Source of the DNA: Macrothele yani
Lineage: Eukaryota > Arthropoda > Arachnida > Araneae > Macrothelidae
NCBI GenBank assembly: GCA_039090855.1
Contig: CM077011.1
Coordinates: forward strand, 37,715,501-37,779,500
Length of the DNA: 64,000 nucleotides
Reading direction: 5' to 3'
Made by a program: the position numbers and the translations under genes. Below, in pieces: positions 41,040 to 53,496 of the stretch. Under the pieces are notes generated by a model that saw only the letters and a program-made list of their open reading frames with translations, made no database searches and was not told the DNA's origin. Position 1 is the first letter of the stretch, and the number at the start of each line of letters is the position of its first letter.

Positions 41040-44000
41040 TCCGTCTGTTTTCGATGTCCCTCTCAGTCTCTCATTTCAGAGTTCGTCCCAAGCTAAGTCT
41101 TCTTTCTGAGTGTTGAGTTTTCCGATGTCCCTCTCAGTCTCTCATTTCAGAGTTCGTCCCAAGCTATGTTTTCTTTCTGAGTGTTGACTTTTCCGATGTC
41201 CCTCTCAGTCTCTCATTTCAGAGTTCGTCCCAAGCTAAGTCTTCTTTCTGAGTGTTGACTTTTCCGATGTCCCTCTCAGTCTCTCATTTCAGAGTTCGTC
41301 CCAAGCTATGTTTTTTTTCTGAGTGTTGACTTTTCCGATGTCCCTCTCAGTCTCTCATTTCAGAGTTCGTCCCAAGCTAAGTCTTCTTTCTGAGTGTTGA
41401 CTTTTCCGATGTCCCTCTCAGTCTCTCATTTCAGAGTTCGTCCCAAGCTAAGTCTTCTTTCTGAGTGTTGACTTTTCCGATGTCCTTCTCAGTCTCTCAT
41501 TTCAGAGTTCGTCCCAAGCTGTCTTCTTTCTGAGTGTTGACTTTTCCGATGTCCCTCTCAGTCTCTCATTTCAGAGTTCGTCCCAAGCTAAGTCTTCTTT
41601 CTGAGTGTTGACGTTTCCGATGTCCCTCTCAGTCTCTCATTTCAGAGTTCGTCCCAAGCTAAGTCTTCTTTCTGAGTGTTGACTTTTCCGATGTCCCTCT
41701 CAGTCTCTCATTTCAGAGCTCGTCCCAAGCTAAGTCTTCTTTCTGAGTGTTGACTTTTCCGATGTCCCTCTCAGTCTCTCATTTCAGAGTTCGTCCCAAG
41801 CTAAGTCTTCTTTCTGAGTGTTGACGTTTCCGATGTCCCTCTCAGTCTCTCACTTCAGAGTTCGTCCCAAGCTAAGTCTTCTTTCTGAGTGTTGACTTTT
41901 CCGATGTCCCTCTCAGTCTCTCATTTCAGAGTTCGTCCCAAGCTAAGTCTTCTTTCTGAGTGTTGACTTTTCCGATGTCCTTCTCAGTCTTTCATTTCAG
42001 AGTTCGTCCCAAGCTAAGTCTTCTTTCTGAGTGTTGACGTTTCCGATGTCCCTCTCAGTCTCTCACTTCAGAGTTCATCCCAAGCTAAGTCTTCTTTCTG
42101 AGTGTTGACTTTTCCGATGTCCCTCTCAGTCTCTCATTTCAGAGTTCGTCCCAAGCTAAGTCTTCTTTCTGAGTGTTGACTTTTCCGATGTCCCTCTCAG
42201 TCTCTCATTTCAGAGTTCGTCCCAAGCTAAGTCTTCTTTCTGAGTGTTGACTTTTCCGATGTCCCTCTCAGTCTCTCATTTCAGAGTTCGTCCCAAGCCG
42301 TCTTCTTTCTGAGTGTTGACTTTTCCGATGTCCCTCTCAGTCTCTCATTTCAGAGTTCGTCCCAAGCTAAGTCTTCTTTCTGAGTGTTGACTTTTCCGAT
42401 GTCCCTCTCAGTCTCTCATTTCAGAGTTCGTCCCAAGCTAAGTCTTCTTTCTGAGTGTTGACGTTTCCTATGTCCCTCTCAGTCTCTCATTTCAGAGTTC
42501 GTCCCAAGCTATGTCTTCTTTCTGAGTGTTGACTTTTCCGATGTCCCTCTCAGTCTCTCATTTCAGAGTTCGTCCCAAGCTAAGTCTTCTTTCTGAGTTT
42601 TGACTTTTCCGATGTCCTTCTCAGTCTCTCATTTAAGGGTTCGTCATAAGCTAAGTCTTCTTTCTGAGTGTTGACTTTTCCGATGTCCCTCTCAGTCTCT
42701 CATTTAGGGGTTCGTCCCAAGCTAAGTCTTCTTTCTGAGTGTTGACTTTTCCGATGTCCCTCTCAGTCTCTCATTTTCAGAGTTCGTCCCAAGCTATGTC
42801 TTCTTTCTGAGTGTTGACTTTTCCGATGTCCCTCTCAGTCTCTCATTTCAGAGTTCGTCCCAAGTTAAGTCTTCTTTATGAGTGTTGACTTTTCCGATGT
42901 CCCTCTCAGTCTCTCATTTCAGAGTTCGTCCTAAGCTAAGTCTTCTTTCTGAGTGTTGACTTTTCCGATGTCCCTCTCAGTCTCTCATTTCAGAGTTCGT
43001 CCCAAGCTAAGTCTTCTTTCTGAGTGTTGACTTTTCCGATGTCCCTCTCAGTCTCTCATTTCAGAGTTCGTCCCAAGCTAAGTCTTCTTTATGAGTGTTG
43101 ACTTTTCCGATGTCCCTCTCAGTCTCTCATTTCAGAGTTCGTCCCAAGCTAAGTCTTCTTTCTGAGTGTTGACGTTTCCGATGTCCCTCTCAGTCTCTCA
43201 CTTCAGAGTTCGTCCCAAGCTAAGTCTTCTTTCTGAGTGTTGACTTTTCCGATGTCCCTCTCAGTCTCTCATTTCAGAGTTCGTCCCAAGCTAAGTCTTC
43301 TTTCTGAGTGTTGACTTTTCCGATGTCCTTCTCAGTCTCTCATTTCAGAGTTCGTCTCAAGCTGTCTTCTTTCTGAGTGTTGACTTTTCCGATGTCCCTC
43401 TCAGTCTCTCATTTCAGAGTTCGTCCCAAGCTAAGTCTTCTTTCTGAGTGTTGACTTTTCCGATGTCCCTCTCAGTCTCTCATTTCAGAGTTCGTCCCAA
43501 GCTAAGTCTTCTTTATGAGTGTTGACTTTTCCGATGTCCCTCTCAGTCTCTCATTTCAGAGTTCGTCCCAAGCTAAGTCTTCTTTCTGAGTGTTGACGTT
43601 TCCGATGTCCCTCTCAGTCTCTCACTTCAGAGTTCGTCCCAAGCTAAGTCTTCTTTCTGAGTGTTGACTTTTCCGATGTCCCTCTCAGTCTCTCATTTCA
43701 GAGTTCGTCCCAAGCTAAGTCTTCTTTCTGAGTGTTGACTTTTCCGATGTCCTTCTCAGTCTCTCATTTCAGAGTTCGTCTCAAGCTGTCTTCTTTCTGA
43801 GTGTTGACTTTTCCGATGTCCCTCTCAGTCTCTCATTTCAGAGTTCGTCCCAAGCTAAGTCTTCTTTCTGAGTGTTGACGTTTCCGATGTCCCTCTCAGT
43901 CTCTCATTTCAGAGTTCGTCCCAAGCTAAGTCTTCTTTCTGAGTGTTGACTTTTCCGATGTCCCTCTCAGTCTCTCATTTCAGAGCTCGTCCCAAGCTAA

Positions 44001-45385
44001 GTCTTCTTTCTGAGTGTTGACTTTTCCGATGTCCCTCTCAGTCTCTCATTTCAGAGTTCCTCCCAAGCTAAGTCTTCTTTCTGAGTGTTGACGTTTCCGA
44101 TGTCCCTCTCAGTCTCTCACTTCAGAGTTCGTCCCAAGCTAAGTCTTCTTTCTGAGTGTTGACTTTTCCGATGTCCCTCTCAGTCTCTCATTTCAGAGTT
44201 CGTCCCAAGCTAAGTCTTCTTTCTGAGTGTTGACTTTTCCGATGTCCTTCTCAGTCTCTCATTTCAGAGTTCGTCCCAAGCTAAGTCTTCTTTCTGAGTG
44301 TTGACGTTTCCGATGTCCCTCTCAGTCTCTCACTTCAGAGTTCGTCCCAAGCTAAGTCTTCTTTCTGAGTGTTGACTTTTCCGATGTCCCTCTCAGTCTC
44401 TCATTTCAGAGTTCGTCCCAAGCTAAGTCTTCTTTCTGAGTGTTGACTTTTCCGATGTCCCTCTCAGTCTCTCATTTCAGAGTTCGTCCCAAGCTAAGTC
44501 TTCTTTCTGAGTGTTGACTTTTCCGATGTCCCTCTCAGTCTCTCATTTCAGAGTTCGTCCCAAGCTGTCTTCTTTCTGAGTGTTGACTTTTCCGATGTCC
44601 CTCTCAGTCTCTCATTTCAGAGTTCGTCCCAAGCTAAGTCTTCTTTCTGAGTGTTGACTTTTCCGATGTCCCTCTCAGTCTCTCATTTCAGAGTTCGTCC
44701 CAAGCTAAGTCTTCTTTCTGAGTGTTGACGTTTCCGATGTCCCTCTCAGTCTCTCATTTCAGAGTTCGTCCCAAGCTATGTCTTCTTTCTGAGTGTTGAC
44801 TTTTCCGATGTCCCTCTCAGTCTCTCATTTCAGAGTTCGTCCCAAGCTAAGTCTTCTTTCTGAGTTTTGACTTTTCCGATGTCCTTCTCAGTCTCTCATT
44901 TAAGGGTTCGTCCCAAGCTAAGTCTTCTTTCTGAGTGTTGACTTTTCCGATGTCCCTCTCAGTCTCTCATTTAGGGGTTCGTCCCAAGCTAAGTCTTCTT
45001 TCTGAGTGTTGACTTTTCCGATGTCCCTCTCAGTCTCTCATTTTCAGAGTTCGTCCCAAGCTATGTCTTCTTTCTGAGTGTTGACTTTTCCGATGTCCCT
45101 CTCAGTCTCTCATTTCAGAGTTCGTCCCAAGTTAAGTCTTCTTTATGAGTGTTGACTTTTCCGATGTCCCTCTCAGTCTCTCATTTCAGAGTTCGTCCTA
45201 AGCTAAGTCTTCTTTCTGAGTGTTGACTTTTCCGATGTCCCTCTCAGTCTCTCATTTCAGAGTTCGTCCCAAGTTAAGTCTTCTTTCTGAGTGTTGACTT
45301 TTCCGATGTCCCTCTCAGTCTCTCATTTCAGAGTTTGTCCCAAGTTAAGTCTTCTTTCTGAGCGTTGACTTTTCCGATGTCTATC
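41040..45385. repeat. 71-bp satellite array, about 61 copies, higher-order structure
   Basis: Successive CCGATG words lie 71 bp apart (41122, 41193, 41264 and on). Each unit has CCGATGTCCCTCTCAGTCTC, ATTTCAGAGTTCGTCCCAAG and CTTCTTTCTGAGTGTTGAC. Variants mark higher-order repeats: 2-bp-deleted units (CAAGCTGTCTTC), GACGTTTCCG units, ATTTAAGGG and ATTTAGGGG units. One ordered series of rare variants (about 42290-42950) recurs at about 44560-45215, 2267 bp later, and shorter blocks recur about 424 bp apart. The array contains no open gene. Confidence 0.97.
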
Positions 45386-46409
45386 TCATCCTGGCTGTTT
45401 GCAAACTCTCTTTTTTCCGTCTTCTTCCTCTCTCTCAGTCTCTCCGAGTGTGTGTCTTACGACCTCCCTTTTTCCGAATGCCAGTCAATGATCCATTTTA
45501 GAATGCGATGCTCTTGTGCGAAACTCTTTTTGAGTCCGCAATTTCGACTTGTCCGAATGTCAATTTTCGAGTGTCTCTGTCGTTTGCTAATTCTCGAAAT
45601 TTTTTTGTTCCCTCTCTCTCCGCGTTCCGCGTCCGTCAAAGGGTCTGTTTTTCACCACCTCCCAAAATGGCGTCGGTTCTCCTCATTGGCTCTCGCGGAG
45701 TCATGGGGATTTCGATTCGTCTATCGCTATGGAAAACTCGATGGAGATTCGTAGGATCTAACCTTTTCGGAGGACACTAACGACGTTGAAATATTTCGTC
45801 CCAACCTTTTCACGCAACGACACACGTAAATTCTAAAATCCGAAAAAGTCACGTACGGATTTTTCTGAGTGCCAATTTGGAATCGGATCCCCTTTCAGGG
45901 AATCAGTGGGGCGTCCCTCGCTGCATAGGAGTTTGGAAAGGCTTACGCCCCTTTCAGGAGTTATGACTTCCTCTTCGTTCGCTGGGTGGGTACGCGGTGA
46001 TTTTTCTGTTGCATCCTATCTTCCACATGCCTGGGAAATCTTGACAAATTCCAGCCTCCCTCTTTCTTCCCCTTCCTTCTAGGAGGCGGCGAGCTCTCAC
46101 TGCGCGTTGGGAGAAAAGACGGGAGTAATAAAATAAATTATAATTAAAATAAAATAAAATTAAGTGAACGAGATCCTGTGACCTAAATATTACGCGCCCT
46201 GTAATTAATGGAACGAAATTTAATTAGCGTATGGCAGGTTCTAACTTGGCCCTTGTTTATACCGATCTGCAATCCGGATCCCTTTTCGCCGGTAAATTTA
46301 TTCCGAGGCTGAACCAGAATGTTTTTGGGAATATGGAAATTATAATTTTTTGTAAAAAAAAAATAGAAAGGTCTAAATATTCAAGGAATATGCAGGATTC
46401 CGCCGTAAC
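45386..46409. other. Satellite flank, pyrimidine-rich then mixed; no gene supported
   Basis: The first 250 bp are CT-rich with CTCTCTCAGTCTCTCCGAG-type echoes of the satellite, suggesting that the array grew from sequence like this. After 45680 the composition becomes ordinary. Small frames here show no protein similarity. TAAAATAAAATAAAATTAAG occurs near 46145-46165. Confidence 0.5.
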
Positions 46410-46556
46410 AATCCCGGTGAGGCATCGATTTTTGTTTTTGTCTTACGGCACTGGCTCTCTCCTTTCCCTGGAATCAGTGACCCTAAATTAAGGACGGATG
46501 ACTGCTTATAGCCCATCGAGTTGCTATGAGGTGGTCGTTAAACCACCAAACACACA
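46410..46556 (+). mobile_element. SINE family A, 5'-truncated copy
   Basis: Starts inside box B (AATCCCGGTGAGGCAT) and continues through the family A body to GGTCGTTAAACCACC and a short CA-rich tail. Confidence 0.85.
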
Positions 46557-47214
46557 CAAACAAAACTAGAGTTTGAATTGCAAAAATTCTTTTTCACGTC
46601 GGATATCATTTCACAGCGCTCAACGTTTTGGACATATCTATCAATCTGCGAAATTCACATTTCTGCCACTAGGTTGGGTAAGTGTGCATCTCTGCTCGTA
46701 ACTGTGATTTATATTTTCAGTAATTGTTAATCAGCAACGTTTCGTGGATCTTGGTTTTTCGTCAGTAATTTTTGTTGCTAATTGCACAACCTTTAACACG
46801 TCCGCTGCGGCGACGTTTTTCGGTGATTTTTCTGTGGTGCGCGACGATCCACCGGTGGGACGTTGACTGATTCAATATAGTGCTGTACGAAACACCGATG
46901 GGTCGTTTCTTGGAAGTGTTTCCCTTGTCTGCCAACAGATGGCAATCGATGCTTGTGGTTTGTGCGTTTGCGTTTCTTAACGAAAGGGGTTTAGATAGCA
47001 TACTGCAAAAACAGGAGCGATCGCCTGTGTGTCGTTTGGCACACAATGATGAAATTGACGAACACTCTCTATAAATATTTATTAAGCGCAGTGCAGTTTG
47101 CTTTTTGTTTGTTAACTCTAAATTTATTATACGTGTATGAATTATTTCATGGAATCTATGGTGAATTATGTTAAATTTTGTACTAATCTGTGTTCGATTT
47201 AAAATTTAAAAATA
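46557..47214. other. Unassigned intron sequence
   Basis: Contains a GC-rich block (ACGTCCGCTGCGGCGACG near 46798-46815) and an open frame of 64 codons (46880-47074) with no recognised relative. Possibly part of a DNA element; not supported further. Confidence 0.35.
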
Positions 47215-50200
47215 CGTTATTATTATTATTATTATTATTATTTGACGATTCCACCTCTTCCTGAATTTGTTTTCTTTTCCTTCCGAGACGGGTACGACGT
47301 ACCAAGTTTGGGAAGTAGTATTTCTTTTCTCTCAGTTGTCCAGGCACTTCCTTACTATCCTACAAGTGTGCAGGATAGCTGCCTTCTGTAATTCCATGTA
47401 GGTGTTAGGTTGAAGGTCTAGTGTCTGTATAGAGATGTGAATGGTCTTAGGTACAACTCCTTTTTCGGATATTACTATGGGGACTGTGGTAACGTTCTCC
47501 ACATGCCACATTTTCTTGACTTCGTATCGTAAATCGTTATACTTTGACAGCTTCTCTCCGTGCGTCTTTTGGATATTGCACGTGTTGGGAACGGCTACGT
47601 CAGTGAGGTTGACTTCTTCATCTTGTCGACCAGGAGGGTGGCGGGCCGATTGTGGGGAATCGTCCCACCGGTGGATCTGTTCTGATCGATCTGTCCCAGT
47701 ACATCTTGTGCGTGTTTTTCTCTAGAAGCGTTGTTGACTCATGCTTGTAGTAAGAAACAGGCTCAGTTGTAATGAGGTAGTGCTTTCTTGCCAATTTCTG
47801 ATAGACAATCTTGGTTACTTGATTGTGCCTGTTCGTGTACTCTGTTTGTGTAAGGAATCTGCACCCTGCTGTGATATGTTGGAAGGTCTTTTGTGCTTGA
47901 TGGCATTACTCACATGTGTCGCTTTCCACTGACATGTCCTCCAAGATATGCTTCCGGTAGTTTTTGGTGTTTGCAACTTGATCTTGTATAGCCAACAAGA
48001 ACCCTTCAGTCTCGGGAACAGTGATCCGTTTGTTAGCCATGCATTGGAGGCAGTCCTATCCACATAGTCCTATTGAACATTGTAGTGCCTTCCGTGTAGT
48101 AATTTCTTGCCCCAAGCTTCTTCTTTTGGCTCCCTCGCTCCAACCTCGATGTTCTGAGTAGAGAGGTCTAGGGCTGTGCACTTCTTGCCACTCTGGTTTA
48201 TCGCTTGGTGAAGGAACACTTCCTTGCTCTGACTGAAGTATTTTCTGTGGCTGCTGATTTCTTTGTCTCGGTGTTCCAGAAGATCAATCATTTCCGTCCT
48301 CCTTCTGCCCGTCCAATGGTAAGCCTTTCTATTGCTGACTTCGGATGGTGCTGGCGAAGTTTAGTGAGGGTTGTCCTAGTATTGCGCATTATTTCCTCAA
48401 GCTCTGTTGTGTTCCACTCTTGATGATTTCGAAGGAATACGTGAGGACTGGAACTGCGTATGTGTTGATAGCCCTAGTGATGTTGCGAGGCGTTGTGTTT
48501 GGTCTTCATTAGTCTCCTCAGCCTTTGGTTGCATTTGGCGGCTAGATTGGTTTTCATTTCTTTGTGTTCCAGGCGTTGTGCTTGAAGCATACCAAGTTAC
48601 TTATAGGCTTCTCCTTCCTCCATAGCTGCGATCTGTTATCCGGTCTTCAATTGGTAGCAACGCGCATCACACTTTCTTGGTTCATACCTTGTGTCTTGCA
48701 TTTCTCTAGACCGAATTCCATCCCGATATCATTGCTGAAACCCTCGGTGTTCCGGATTAGCTGCTGGAGTTGTTTCTGCGACGATGCGTACAGTTTGATG
48801 CCATCCATGTACATGAGGTGGGAAAGCTTGAAGTTGTTGGTTTTGTTGAATTTGATGGTAAACCCATACTTGCTTTCGCTGAACATGATTGACAGTGGGT
48901 TGAGTGCTAAACAGAACCATAGTGGACTAAGTGAATCTGTCTGGAAGATGCCTCTCCTTATGTGAATGGGCTTAGTCTTTATGTTCTCGACTTTGGTTGT
49001 TGTCTTACATCCTGTTATGGCCACCTTAAGGAAGTTGATGACTACAGGACTTAATCTGTAGATCTCAAGGACCTCTATCAGCCAGCTGTGGAGTATGGAA
49101 TCGTAGGCCTTACGGTAATCGATGTATGTTGTGTACATGTTGCGGTTTATTTTGAAAGCTTGCTCCATTACTACATGGTCGATGGTAAGCTGTTCCTTTC
49201 ATCCTCTACAGTCCAGTTGGTATCCCTTTTGCTGTTCTGCCATAATTGCTTGTCCTTCTAAATATGTGCCTCATTATCTGACTGGCGATCTTAGAATCTT
49301 ATACAGCGTAGGTAGACACGCTATTGGTCGAAAATTGACTGGATTTCGTCTGTCCTCATCTTTAGCCTTAAGTATTGTTACTCCATGGGTGAAGAAACCC
49401 GGGAATAGGGCTGTATTTTGGATCATGTTGGTCAGTTGATATGTGTACGTACAGGAGAACCTCTTGTACCAGCAGTTGTGGATGTTATCAACACCTGGTG
49501 CTTTCCAGCTGTGTGTCTTAGCTATGTCTTGCTGAAGGTCCTATGCGGTGATCTTCCAGTCGGCCGTTTCCTGATATTGGCTCGCTGTCCTTTTTCTCGC
49601 TGTAGCCATGATGCTTTGCTGTTGTGCCCAGAGGTTACTCCAGAAATTTTCTATCGCTTCACAGTCTGGTGGTCCTTCGCCTTTGATGTCTTTCTTAGTA
49701 ATGGCACGATAGAAGATTTTCTCATCGTTTTCGAATGTGTTATTGTCCATATGTCGCTGTGTGTTCTCTTTGTATCGCCTTAGTCTCTTGCTGATAGCTA
49801 GAAAACTTTGTTTCAGCGTGTCTAAGTATTATTTCATTTGCTGGGTTTCTTCGAACCTGGTGTGGACTTTGGCGCTTTTCAGGATGAGCTTCACTTTTCC
49901 TACCAGCTTCTTGGACCTATTTCTCTTTATGTACTGTGTGAGATGGCCGATTTTCTTCCGGAGTTCACCAACTCGGTCCTGCAGTCTCTTTTGCCATGCC
50001 ATAAGGATGGGTTTCTTAGTCCTATGTTTCTTCTGTTGAATGTTGTTTTTCCCGTTTAGTCTTGTGGTTGCAACTGCGGCACAGTATACAGCGGTGTGGA
50101 TGGATTCTAACGTGGTGCCATTTTCATCTAGGTAGGCTGGTACCACAGACTTTTTGAGATGTTCTGTTATTTTCCATAGATCTCTGTTAGGTCTTTGCCT

Positions 50201-51220
50201 CGGTATTCTATGTCTCATGGTAGGGTCCATTCCTTCGAACTCTAGGACGGCTGTCCTGAATTCGTTGGCAACCGCTGATGGAACTCCCTGGCTTTGTTCG
50301 GGTCTTCTGACTCTGTCTCATGTTTGTCATCAGACATTGCATTCCGTTCTGCAGCGTGCTGCTCGCTACTCTGTGGTTGATCACCTAGTTCTTACTTGAT
50401 GGCTTCCAGGACCGCAGATGGTATCATATTCTTCGCGACAATGGTCCGTCTCTGATCCGCTAGTCGCTGTTCCCTGACCTGAATGTCTGGGTATTTCTGT
50501 TTCCATTTATCATGCAGTCTCTTTCTGTACATTGTCATCTCTATCTCCATTTTAGTCACTTCGTAGTCTGTTAGCATGATGTACATGTTCATTTATGGAC
50601 TGATAAATTATCTTATGCTTTGGTCTGCACATCGGTCCGGCTTGGTCTTGGACTTAGCACCCCAGAAGCATTTCCGGTCGATTGTTGACCATTTCTTGTG
50701 GTAGCCAGGAGAGGGGCAACGCCACTTGCTTCATTGGTTTCCTGTGGAGACTGTAACTTACTTGTCGAACGGGCCCTCTACCTAAGGCTCGAACGCGAGT
50801 GACTTTATCCTGCGCCACACTCGATGCAGTATGTGCTAATCTCTTTCTTTGTATCATCTTGATGGAGTTGAGATTTTTCAGTATGTCGGTTTCTTAACTA
50901 ATGGATATTGTATCTTCTTAACTGATGTTGCAAGCACTAGATGGCGCCACATTCCTGCAACTGTTTCGACACTTTTTTAGGAAGGTAATTTCAAATCGGA
51001 ATCCACGGTGACTGGCAATGGTTCTGGGTTTAATCGAAATTGAGATCGCTTGGATGGTAGCTGCTTACGCCATCCACTAGGTCCTCCGTGGCCTTTGTCA
51101 TCTTTGTCTCCATTTCAGTCACTCCGTAGTCTTCGTAGTTATTATTACTATTAATGTTATTATTTTCTTCTTTATTCGAAATATACGAAACACAGCATAT
51201 GACAATCAAACACAAACAAC
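47215..51220 (-). pseudogene. LINE with restriction-like endonuclease (R2/R4-type), decayed, minus strand
   Basis: On the minus strand, in several frames: N-terminal pieces K-M-E-I-E-M-T-M-Y-R-K-R-L-H-D-K-W (about 50570), L-D-E-N-G-T-T-L-E-S-I-H-T-A-V (about 50110) and K-K-I-G-H-L-T-Q-Y-I-K-R-N-R-S (about 49930). The reverse transcriptase (48647-49168) has T-Y-I-D-Y-R-K-A-Y-D-S-I, then R-G-I-F-Q-T-D-S-L-S-P-L-W-F-C and L-M-Y-M-D-G-I-K-L-Y, where the catalytic Y-M-D-D is Y-M-D-G. Downstream are a zinc motif (H-I-T-A-G-C with earlier Cys) and N-L-T-D-V-A-V-P-N near 47600, as in the PD-D-type endonuclease. The 3' end is an (AAT)n tail at 47215-47243. Confidence 0.8.
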
Positions 51221-52334
51221 AAAAGCATCATTGACTGCTGTTGTTGAGCTGATTCGAGCTTCCATCGGAGACCTAGGTATCAGTCAAGAAATAATAATAA
51301 TAATTATTATTATTATCATTACTATTATCATTATTACTTATTCGATATTTTAAATTAATAACGTATAAGGAAGTTAACTGATACCACTGTATGCTCTCTC
51401 ACCGTTTTAGTACTTAATACGGCTTCAACAATGTACTGAGAGGGAAGAGGAACAGTAACAATTAAACAAAAAAAAACTAGCTAAAAAATTTAGGGGTACA
51501 GTAACAATTTAAGAAAAAATTAGCTGAAAAAGTTTAGCATGCGAAATATGGTAGGAAAGATGAAAAATAAATCATAGGGGTGAAAATTAAACTATTTCTT
51601 GCAATAAAAACATGTTCCTTTTTCCAGTTATGTGTTCCTAATAATTGATTTAGAACTCCTGGTTTAATGACAAATGTTTCTGCAAATGGAAGCAAAAGTT
51701 TACCACCCTCACCTTCACAGCCTAAAGGGTCACCGAAAATAATTTTCAGCGAGCATGGTCAAGTTTCCTATTCCACACAAAAACAAAAGCGCTAGGGAAA
51801 GGACATTGTACTGTTTGGACCTTTATTCATGTGACGTCAGAATTGGATTTCTGCCGAACAATATGGCTGCTAATTCAATGTTGTCGCTATTATATTACCC
51901 CTTACTGTCGAGCAATTTTTAATATTTTAACGTCTTGGAGTATGCCAACGAATTAATAGAGCTAGAGGACGAAGAAAACCCTTAGAAATAAATTTTTTTA
52001 AAGAACAAATCAAAGTTGCGAAAATATACCAAGACAATTTTATGTTTATGTTTGTTTCGCAGAGATGCAGGAGACAATGTCGTCTTTAGTCATAGTAAAA
52101 GTTTGAACGAAGCATTTCTCAGATACGCTATATTAAATTTTCACGTTCTTATTGTCAGACAGTGGTGAAACAGCTGAAACATAAGCCTGGGAACTTTTTT
52201 TGGAAAAACGAAATATTTAAAAGCCCAGACAAATACGTAATATAGAAACAAATTGATGTTCAAGGAACAACAACATTCCTTAACTAAAGTTTCAACCTTT
52301 TCAGAGGAAACTTAAGAAAAATTATCTTATTCAT
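51221..52334. other. Intron with (AAT/ATT)n microsatellite; no gene
   Basis: AATAATAATAATAATTATTA occurs around 51288-51325. A duplication of the LINE 5' coding end (CTCCATTTCAGTCACTCCGT at 51108-51127, compare 50547-50567) lies just before this stretch. The rest is AT-rich with nothing supported. Confidence 0.5.
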
Positions 52335-53080
52335 TACTAGCGACCCGGCCCGGCTTCGCACTGAAGCAATTTAGAATTTACGGCAAATCTAAAGATAGAC
52401 GATAATTACGTTCAACAGGCGACTGCCTTTCTCGTTGTAAAGCCATTCTTTGTCATTTGCCAATCGAAATAATTCTGTTTCTTGGAAAGTTTCATTATGA
52501 CGGGATAAACAAATTCTTTTAGCGTCCGATGTACTACGACCTATATTCGATTTTCGTCTCGACATAATGTTGATACAATACTTAAATTTTAATTAAAGAG
52601 CTACTAAAAGAGATGCATACGTGTGGACGAAAACAACTACGCATTTAGTCTGTGCGAGCGCCGATAAACCAATTCTTTCAGCTTCCGATGTAACTACACA
52701 TTTAGTCTGTAGCGTTACATGCTGTCAGACCGGCCGCCGCGCATGCGCCCCGCGTCTTTTTCTCAACGGCCTCCGCGCATGCGCCTCGCGTCTTTTTCCC
52801 AATGAGCAGTTTCGTAAACCGGTCGGCGCGCATCGTTGTTTAGGCAGTGGAAGCCACGATAGAATGCGAACGTCGGTATTTTCTTTGACTTGTCACTAAA
52901 ATCGTTACTGATCGGCCCCTTTTTGTCATAGATTAATGTTTCATACACCTAAACCTTCCTCGACAAATGCTGTACGGAATGGTGAAAACTGCATCAATAT
53001 CCGTCCAGCGATTCTCGAGATTATCCCGAACAAACAGACAGTCACCTACCGGGGACTTTATTTTATACTATGTATAGATT
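52335..53080 (+). mobile_element. Repeat with CGACCCGGCCCGGCTTCGCA head (RTE/SINE-like)
   Basis: The head GCGACCCGGCCCGGCTTCGC is a wording I associate with common arthropod non-LTR-type repeats. The tail has CAAACAGACAGTCACC, then TTTATACTATGTATAGAT, as in those repeats. Inside, two copies of CATGCGCC(C/T)CGCGTCTTTTTC (about 52742 and 52777) and two copies of the TTTAGTCTGT word are local duplications. No coding sequence remains. Class assignment is from memory and uncertain. Confidence 0.5.
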
Positions 53081-53496
53081 TATTGAATTTCATGTGACAA
53101 ATTTTAGATGATCGGGACTTGTTAGAACAACGATACGATAAGCAAAACGTAGGCATGTCGTTAATAAAAATATGGAAAATCGCGATTGTACTGAACCCTT
53201 GCAATGCATTCCTTGCTAAGCAAATAGAAGAACAAACCGCTGTTGGTCCGCAACCACAGAACGTATTTCCTATGATGCAATGCGAGGTGAATAAAGTCCA
53301 TTCTACAAGCATTAAGATTTTGAAAACTACGGTTACGGTTTTGAAAACTACGGAATGTAAAGAAGATATTCTCCTGATTCAGAAACCGCAGTTTAAATGT
53401 TGGAAACCGTAAATATGAAAAGTCCCTGAAATCCTTAAAAGCGTAAGAGAGTCCCTAAAAACTCGCCATTCCCAAACAACATTTATGTGTGCGTGT
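53081..53496. other. Unassigned sequence
   Basis: A frame of about 97 codons (53119-53412) has repeated T-V-L-K-T-T words from a local duplication (TTTTGAAAACTACGG twice). No known protein. Confidence 0.4.

Noticed and set aside
41040..45385. Regular repeats that might suggest a CRISPR array
   Set aside because: Units are contiguous 71-bp satellite monomers with no unique spacers, in a eukaryotic intron.
45365..45780. Frames of 90-130 codons beginning in the satellite edge
   Set aside because: Pyrimidine-rich sequence gives spurious Ser/Phe/Leu-rich frames; no splice context or homology.
46880..47074. Possible small gene with R-F-L-E-V-F-P-L-S-A-N-R-W
   Set aside because: No relative recognised, no splice sites or promoter supported; left as unassigned sequence.
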